The translations under genes and the position numbers were made by a program. The notes below the pieces were generated by a model. It was not told where the DNA came from. It searched no databases and worked only from the letters and a program-made list of their open reading frames with translations. From NCBI GenBank assembly GCA_008087055.1, contig VIEA01000001.1, positions 136,514 to 200,513 on the forward strand: a stretch of DNA of 64,000 bases, read 5' to 3'. Source of the DNA: Gammaproteobacteria bacterium LSUCC0096 (GTDB lineage Bacteria > Pseudomonadota > Gammaproteobacteria > Pseudomonadales > Litorivicinaceae). Shown in pieces: positions 59,891 through 64,000 of the stretch. The stretch's first letter is position 1. Each line of letters opens with the position of its first letter.

Positions 59891-60433
59891 CTAAACGTTT
59901 AGCAACAATCGCACTTGTTTCATAGTCATAAACATACGAGCGGAATTGCTCGGAAATTCCTGAAATCCAAAGGATCGATACCAGTTCTTTCGCTTACCGA
60001 AGGCCTCGTCCCCTCCATCAGACATGACGTCCAAAACCAACGCAAAACAGCCTGCTTGATCGGCGATCGCGACTGCTTTTGCAAAAACATGAGCCATAAG
60101 TATCGAACCAATACCACGCCCTTGAAACTGGTCGCTGACAGCAATTTGTCCCACAAATAATACTGGCAATTCTCCGTGAGCAGGAGCGTTTCGCGGTCGC
60201 TTTTCCAAAAGGTCTATGTTCATAACGCCCAGGTTGATCGCGTGATATCCAAGAATCCCAGACTCGCCATTCTCGACCACAACGTAAACCCGAGTCATGT
60301 CATCTTTTTGCTGTTTTTTGGCCGACAGCCGGAGAAAGTTATCTAATCGCGATACGCCACAGGAAAATGCGGCACGGTCATGTTTCGAGGGATCGAATTG
60401 CTCAATGCGTAGGTCCGCAAGCTCACTCCGCAT
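59891..60433 (-). CDS. GNAT acetyltransferase toxin of a toxin-antitoxin pair
   Basis: 180 residues from the ATG at 60433, which overlaps the upstream antitoxin gene by 11 nt; a start at 60499 would lie deep in it. GNAT motifs: IEQFDPSKHDRAAFSCGVSRLDNFL (typical N-terminus of TacT/AtaT-like toxins), then VGQIAVSDQFQGRGIGSILM with acetyl-CoA loop Q-G-R-G-I-G, and WYRSFGFQEFP with the catalytic-type tyrosine. Such toxins acetylate charged tRNAs. The pairing with a DUF1778-like antitoxin supports this. Lies in an accessory region with gene debris. Confidence 0.85.
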   Translation of the reverse strand: MRSELADLRIEQFDPSKHDRAAFSCGVSRLDNFLRLSAKKQQKDDMTRVYVVVENGESGILGYHAINLGVMNIDLLEKRPRNAPAHGELPVLFVGQIAVSDQFQGRGIGSILMAHVFAKAVAIADQAGCFALVLDVMSDGGDEAFGKRKNWYRSFGFQEFPSNSARMFMTMKQVRLLLNV

Positions 60434-60731
60434 AAACAATGTGTGCCCTATACAACTCGACTGCTGTTTTCGCTCGAGGTGTTGGTTCTGGAGGCGCATC
60501 TAATGCCAACGCAAATTTTTCAGCATCTTCGGACGTTAAAACGTGACGTGATTGTCGTTCCAATACACGCTCCGCTTCTCGGGCAATTGCTGTACGCAGG
60601 AATACCGACTTATCAACAGCTAGCGAAATTGCAGCGCGCTCGATCAAATTGTAAAGCGTATCGCCGTGGCGTATTTGCGTTGTACGAGACTGCGCCTCAC
60701 TTTCGAGATCGCTAGGTTCAAAATCTTGCAT
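60423..60731 (-). CDS. DUF1778-like antitoxin (ribbon-helix-helix type)
   Basis: 102 residues. The segment NLIERAAISLAVDKSVFLRTAIAREAERVLER is the RHH-helix region of DUF1778 antitoxins, followed by LTSEDAEKFALALDAPPEPTPRAKTAVELYR, the C-terminal piece that wraps the GNAT toxin. The N-terminal 25 residues are acidic and longer than usual. It lies first in the operon and overlaps the toxin. The promoter region holds an imperfect palindrome at 60758-60777 suited to autoregulation. Confidence 0.85.
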   Translation of the reverse strand: MQDFEPSDLESEAQSRTTQIRHGDTLYNLIERAAISLAVDKSVFLRTAIAREAERVLERQSRHVLTSEDAEKFALALDAPPEPTPRAKTAVELYRAHIVYAE

Positions 60732-60757
60732 GTTTTACCCTCCCACAATTGATCAAT

Positions 60758-60777
60758 AGTGTAATGCATATTGCACT
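60758..60777 (-). promoter_or_regulatory. Candidate antitoxin operator palindrome
   Basis: AGTGTAATGC-ATATTGCACT is an imperfect inverted repeat (AGTG-AAT / ATT-CACT), 27 nt before the antitoxin start. RHH antitoxins commonly repress their own operon at such sites. Confidence 0.5.
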
Positions 60778-60822
60778 ACATCGCAAAAAATCAAGGCGTA
60801 TCAGAGGATAAGTAATTGAATT

Positions 60823-60860
60823 GCATAAGGGGTCTTTGCTTCGCGCGAAAAAACGCTCGT
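60823..60860. repeat. Dispersed short repeat, copy 3
   Basis: Begins GCATAAGGGGTCTTTGCTTC and contains TTCGCGCGAA, matching copy 1 in the centre and copy 2 on the flank. Together with copy 2 it brackets the toxin-antitoxin pair. Confidence 0.5.
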
Positions 60861-60877
60861 TATTCCCAGCGAAGCAA
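60836..60877. repeat. Perfect inverted repeat overlapping repeat copy 3
   Basis: TTGCTTCGC (60836-60844) and GCGAAGCAA (60869-60877) are perfect 9-nt complements around a 24-nt centre, so the DNA or RNA can fold into a hairpin. No T run follows. Confidence 0.7.
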
Positions 60878-61147
60878 CGTTTCACATGAGGTGACAATGG
60901 AGTTGATCCAACGATCCTAAAAGTAGCTCATCTGAGAACCATGCAATCGAATCCATTTAAATGTACTTGCATGCGCTAGCTTGGAAGCCAACAGATGCCT
61001 GTTATGCGCGAATAATTTGCGTGAATTGTACGAACCACACTGTTAACCTTCGTCTATCTTGATTTAGGCATCCCGTGCCATCAGATATCGACCAAGGGTT
61101 TACCCGCCTTGGCAAAATTAAAAAACCGAAACAATCGGAGATAAAAC

Positions 61148-62137
61148 ATGAAAAAAATCCTCGGAACTCTTTCTGCTGTTGCTTTTGCAGTCAGTGCTTC
61201 TGCTTCATTCGCTGCATGTGATGCTGGTGAGAAAGTAGTTAAGCTGTCACACGTTACTGGTGGTACAACTCACCCTAAAGTGGTTGCTGCAAATAACTTC
61301 GCTGAGCGCGTTAACAAAGACTTAAACGGCAAGTTGTGTGTAGAAGTTTATCCAAACAGCACACTGTTCGGTGACTCAAAAGAACTCGAAGCACTGCTTT
61401 TAGGTGACGTTCAGTTGCTTGCGCCTTCACTGTCAAAGTTCGGTTCATACACTAAGAAATATGGTGTGTTCGATCTTCCATTTATCTTCAAGGATATGGA
61501 TGCAGCAATGGCTTTCACTGCGTCAAAGACTGGTAAAGATCTATTGAATGCCATGGAAGACGTCGGTTTCGTTGGTCTTGGTTATTGGATGAGTGGTATG
61601 AAGTACTTCTCTGCTAATAAGCCACTGATCGTTCCAACAGACGCGAATGGTCTTAAGTTCCGTGTTCAAAACTCAGACGTTGCAAAAGCAATGATCGCTG
61701 CGATGGGTGGTTCACCACAGCCAATGGCATTCTCTGAAGTTTATGGCGCACTGCAGACAGGCGTTGTTGATGGTCAGGAAAACACTTGGTCAAACATCTA
61801 CACGAAGAAGTTCTTCGAAGTTCAGGACAGCACAACTCAAACAAGCCACCAGTTGCTTGCGTATTTGTTCATGACTTCAAAAGAGTTCTTGGATAGCTTA
61901 GATGCGGATACTCGTGCGAAGTTCATCCAGATTGCTGATGAAGTGACTGTTGCTGCGAACAACTCTGTGAAGCAGAAAGAAGAAGGCAACCGTAAGAACA
62001 TCCTTGATGCTGGCGGAAAAATCAACGAATTGACACCAGCACAGCGTAAGCAGTGGGTTGATGCGATGAAGCCTGTTTGGAAGCAGTTTGAAGACGAAAT
62101 CGGTGCAGATATTATTGCTGCAGCTGCCGCGTCTTAA
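61148..62137 (+). CDS. dctP: TRAP transporter solute-binding protein DctP (C4-dicarboxylate type)
   Basis: 329 residues with signal peptide ending near residue 22 (SASASFAAC). Matches DctP: LSHVTGGTTHPKVVAANNFAERV, SKELEALLLGDVQLLAPSLSKF, the arginine-containing GLKFRVQNSDVAKAMI that binds the substrate carboxylate, and GALQTGVVDGQENTWSNIYTKKF. It captures an organic acid in the periplasm and delivers it to DctQM. A hairpin after the gene probably reduces read-through to dctQM, as is common. Base composition returns to that of the flagellar region. Confidence 0.93.
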   Translation: MKKILGTLSAVAFAVSASASFAACDAGEKVVKLSHVTGGTTHPKVVAANNFAERVNKDLNGKLCVEVYPNSTLFGDSKELEALLLGDVQLLAPSLSKFGSYTKKYGVFDLPFIFKDMDAAMAFTASKTGKDLLNAMEDVGFVGLGYWMSGMKYFSANKPLIVPTDANGLKFRVQNSDVAKAMIAAMGGSPQPMAFSEVYGALQTGVVDGQENTWSNIYTKKFFEVQDSTTQTSHQLLAYLFMTSKEFLDSLDADTRAKFIQIADEVTVAANNSVKQKEEGNRKNILDAGGKINELTPAQRKQWVDAMKPVWKQFEDEIGADIIAAAAAS

Positions 62138-62155
62138 TTCTATTTCTATGTGATT

Positions 62156-62180
62156 AAAGGGGGATGCGTCCCCCTTTTTT
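62156..62180 (+). terminator. Terminator/attenuator between dctP and dctQ
   Basis: AAAGGGGG (62156-62163), loop ATGCGT, CCCCCTTT (62170-62177), then more T. Probably limits but does not stop expression of dctQM. Confidence 0.9.
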
Positions 62181-62201
62181 CTGTTTCAAGAGGGTTTCAA
62201 G

Positions 62202-62882
62202 ATGTCCGGGTATACTCCTCATCTTTTGTTACTTGGGATGGTGATACTTCTATTTATTTGGGAGCGCTTTTCACCTCAAGCAGTCGATAAACTGGAAGAC
62301 AATCTACTCGTTCTTCTGATGGTTTTATTGACCGTTGTATCTTTTGGCCAGGTGATCGCGCGGTATGGTTTTAATACCGGATGGTCTGCCGCTCTTGAAT
62401 TTACGATGGTGACATTTTCTTGGCTCATTCTTGTCGGGATGAGTTACGGCATCAAACGAAGCTCACATTTGGGCGTAGATATTTTAGTAAAGGCTGTCCC
62501 GAAGCCGATCGCAAAATGGTTGGCGATTTTTGGCGCTGGAACCGGGTTGGTCTACGGATTAATTTTGCTTGATGCTTCATGGCTTCAGGCAGTGGGTGTT
62601 GAAACCCGGTCTGGTGCAATCGAGTACTGGGCGAAAATGTACAAAATTAACATCGGTACGGAAGAGTTACGCTGGCCTGTTTGGATCCAGGAAACGTTCG
62701 ATGTCAAAGACCGTGTTCAGCGTTGGTTGGTGCTGATCATTTTGCCAATCAGTTTGGCACTTTTGTCATTCCGAAGTCTTCAGGCGATGGTTCAAATTTA
62801 TCGTGGTGAACGTGACATGGTGATAGCTGGTCACGAGGCTGAAGATCTTGTGAACGAAAACAAAGACGCTTTGAAGGACTAA
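62202..62882 (+). CDS. dctQ: TRAP transporter small membrane subunit DctQ
   Basis: 226 residues with four membrane segments, typical of the larger DctQ class. Motifs: LEDNLLVLLMVLLTVVSFGQVIARYGFNTG, the FTMVTFSWLILVGMSYGIKRSSHLGVDILV region that is the family signature, and LPISLALLSFRSLQAM. A hydrophilic stretch of about 45 residues lies between segments three and four. DctQ pairs with DctM to form the sodium-driven membrane part. It lies 64 nt after dctP, with the terminator between. Confidence 0.9.
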   Translation: MSGYTPHLLLLGMVILLFIWERFSPQAVDKLEDNLLVLLMVLLTVVSFGQVIARYGFNTGWSAALEFTMVTFSWLILVGMSYGIKRSSHLGVDILVKAVPKPIAKWLAIFGAGTGLVYGLILLDASWLQAVGVETRSGAIEYWAKMYKINIGTEELRWPVWIQETFDVKDRVQRWLVLIILPISLALLSFRSLQAMVQIYRGERDMVIAGHEAEDLVNENKDALKD

Positions 62883-62888
62883 TTCATC

Positions 62889-64000
62889 ATGGAAACCTTA
62901 ATTCTATTTGCCATGGTCCTCGGCTTTTTGTTTGTCGGTGTCCCTGTCGGCTTATCGTTGGGTCTGTCATCGATTCTCTATGTTGCATTATTTACGACAG
63001 AATCGTTGTCGTCTGTTGCGATTTCATTGTTTGGGGTCGGCACGCACTACACGTTGCTTGCGATTCCTTTCTTCATCTTGGCCTCCAGCTTCATGTCGAC
63101 CGGTGGTGTTGCGAAACGACTGATTCGCTTTGCAATTGCCTCTGTTGGGCATTTCCGAGGCGGTCTAGCGATGGCCTCTGTTCTCGCGTGTATGATGTTT
63201 GCGGCACTGTCGGGCTCGTCACCAGCAACGGTTGTGGCAATTGGAACGATTGCTATCGCTGGTATGCGCCAGGTTGGATATTCGAAAGAGTTTGCATCAG
63301 GAATTATTGCGAACGCTGGAACGCTCGGAATTTTGATTCCTCCATCAATCGTGATGGTTGTGTATGCAGCATCTGTTGATGTGTCTGTTGGACGGATGTT
63401 CTTGGCAGGTGTCATCCCAGGTGCACTTGCAGGCTTAATGCTCATGCTCGCAATTTATGTTGTTGCTCGTTACAAAAATCTTCCAGCTGAAGAGTGGAAG
63501 GGCATGGGTGAGCTTGTGTCTGGCGGTAAAGACGCATTCTGGGGCCTATTCTTGATCGTCATCATCATGGGTGGGATCTACGGTGGTGTATTTACGCCAA
63601 CTGAAGCTGCCGCTGCCGCTGCAGTGTATTCCGCGTTCGTTGCCCTCTTTATCTACCGTGATATGGGGCCATTTAAGGAAGAGCCTTGGGTTCGAGAGAC
63701 TGATTCTGCTGATGCGGTGGTTGGGTTTAAGGCGACGGTCTACGGAGTCACCTTTCTACTCGTTTGCTTGATCCTGTCTTTCTTCGCGCTGTCGGATGTT
63801 GAAGGGGTGACTCTTGGTGCTCGATTCCAATGGTCACTGATTGCATCACTAGCGCTCATGATCTGGTATTTGACTTGGCGTGGTCAGACTTCAAGCCCTG
63901 CACGCATGTTGTCATTAACCAATCAAGGACTTGTGATTTGGGGACGTAACTTCGGCGTTATGGCGAAAGGTTTCTTCCCGGCATTGGGTGGTGAAGAAAC
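62889..64000 (+). CDS. dctM: TRAP transporter large membrane subunit DctM, 3' end outside window
   Basis: 370 codons are visible; the frame runs off the right edge. Start ATG at 62889, seven bases after dctQ. The N-terminus ETLILFAMVLGFLFVGVPVG, the LLAIPFFILASSFM segment, GSSPATVVAIGTIAI and GILIPPSIVMVVYA are DctM hallmarks. Near residues 270-330 there is a hydrophilic insertion with an extra pair of hydrophobic stretches, known in some DctM members. It forms the sodium-coupled elevator-type transport channel for a dicarboxylate. Confidence 0.93.
   Translation, partial: METLILFAMVLGFLFVGVPVGLSLGLSSILYVALFTTESLSSVAISLFGVGTHYTLLAIPFFILASSFMSTGGVAKRLIRFAIASVGHFRGGLAMASVLACMMFAALSGSSPATVVAIGTIAIAGMRQVGYSKEFASGIIANAGTLGILIPPSIVMVVYAASVDVSVGRMFLAGVIPGALAGLMLMLAIYVVARYKNLPAEEWKGMGELVSGGKDAFWGLFLIVIIMGGIYGGVFTPTEAAAAAAVYSAFVALFIYRDMGPFKEEPWVRETDSADAVVGFKATVYGVTFLLVCLILSFFALSDVEGVTLGARFQWSLIASLALMIWYLTWRGQTSSPARMLSLTNQGLVIWGRNFGVMAKGFFPALGGEE

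Larger units (their letters stand above)
60778..61147. other. Intergenic region between antitoxin and dctP
   Basis: About 370 nt with no convincing reading frame. It holds repeat copy 3 (60823-60860) and its hairpin; from about 60895 to 61140 there is mixed sequence without an obvious repeat. A purine site (CGGAG, 61136-61140) precedes dctP. I see no clear sigma-70 or sigma-54 promoter for dctP by eye. Confidence 0.5.

Noticed and set aside
60443-60715. Open frame on the plus strand opposite the antitoxin
   Set aside because: Antisense to a well-supported antitoxin gene.
59620-60880. Integron cassette with attC sites around the toxin-antitoxin pair
   Set aside because: A single GTTAAAC at 59821 resembles a core site, but no paired RYYYAAC with suitable stem was found.
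1-64000. CRISPR array, rRNA or tRNA genes
   Set aside because: No regularly spaced repeats, no rRNA-like stretches and no convincing tRNA cloverleaf were noticed by eye.

Overview
This window is almost wholly a polar-type flagellar gene cluster from a Gram-negative, probably marine, gammaproteobacterium. The gene set points there: sigma-54 activators of the FleQ/FleR (FlrA/FlrC) type, FlhF plus FleN (FlhG), FliA, FlaG, the outer-membrane ring proteins FlgP and FlgT, and a TRAP dicarboxylate transporter at the right edge. The exact genus cannot be read from the sequence. Enlarged flagellins like those here are known in some marine Oceanospirillales-like bacteria.

Layout. (1) 1-1790: the tail of a MotB-like stator gene, a Sel1-repeat protein, fliS and a small unknown gene. 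(2) 1877-17408: an AAA+ FleQ-like activator, then a perfect sigma-54 promoter followed by fleR-fliEFGHIJ-K-LMNOPQR-flhB, all on + with tiny gaps or overlaps. (3) 17427-20532 (+) and 20538-21779 (-): five unrecognised or partly recognised genes meeting head-on. They sit where relatives often carry chemotaxis genes; no che gene is visible. (4) 21790-26752 (-): flhA-flhF-fleN-fliA. (5) 27003-31054 (+): flgP, flgT, a LysM-like gene, a second FliK-type gene and a small FlhB C-terminal paralogue (FlhX). (6) 31051-33490 (-): an SH3-domain membrane protein, flgN, flgM and a long flgA. (7) 33702-49902 (+): flgBCDEFGHIJKL-fliD-flaG from a perfect sigma-54 promoter. (8) 49912-57238: a TPR/glycosyltransferase gene, two tandem giant flagellin genes and a 38-codon reading frame that ends like a flagellin. 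(9) 57399-60800: an AT-rich accessory patch with a glycosyltransferase, a WecB-type epimerase, a broken phage-type gene, short dispersed repeats and a GNAT/antitoxin pair. (10) 61148-64000: dctP, dctQ and the 5' part of dctM.

How it fits together. The FleQ-like protein probably starts the cascade from a sigma-70-like promoter. Sigma-54 sites precede fleR, flhA, flgB, the flgP group and the second flagellin. FliA (sigma-28) sites with the TAAA-N15-GCCGAT form precede flgM, flgP, fliS and the first flagellin, the classical late class.

The most unusual points are: (a) the regulatory branch is stripped down (FleQ has no N-terminal domain, there is no FleS kinase gene, and FleR has a degenerate receiver); (b) every filament-side axial protein is enlarged together (FlgE 1162, FlgK 1151, FlgL 656, flagellins 851 and 887 residues) while rod proteins, FlgD, FliD and FlaG are of ordinary size; (c) the 38-residue flagellin-tail gene; (d) the unknown five-gene convergent block with a degenerate ATPase-SPOR protein; and (e) a repeat-flanked toxin-antitoxin module beside gene debris.
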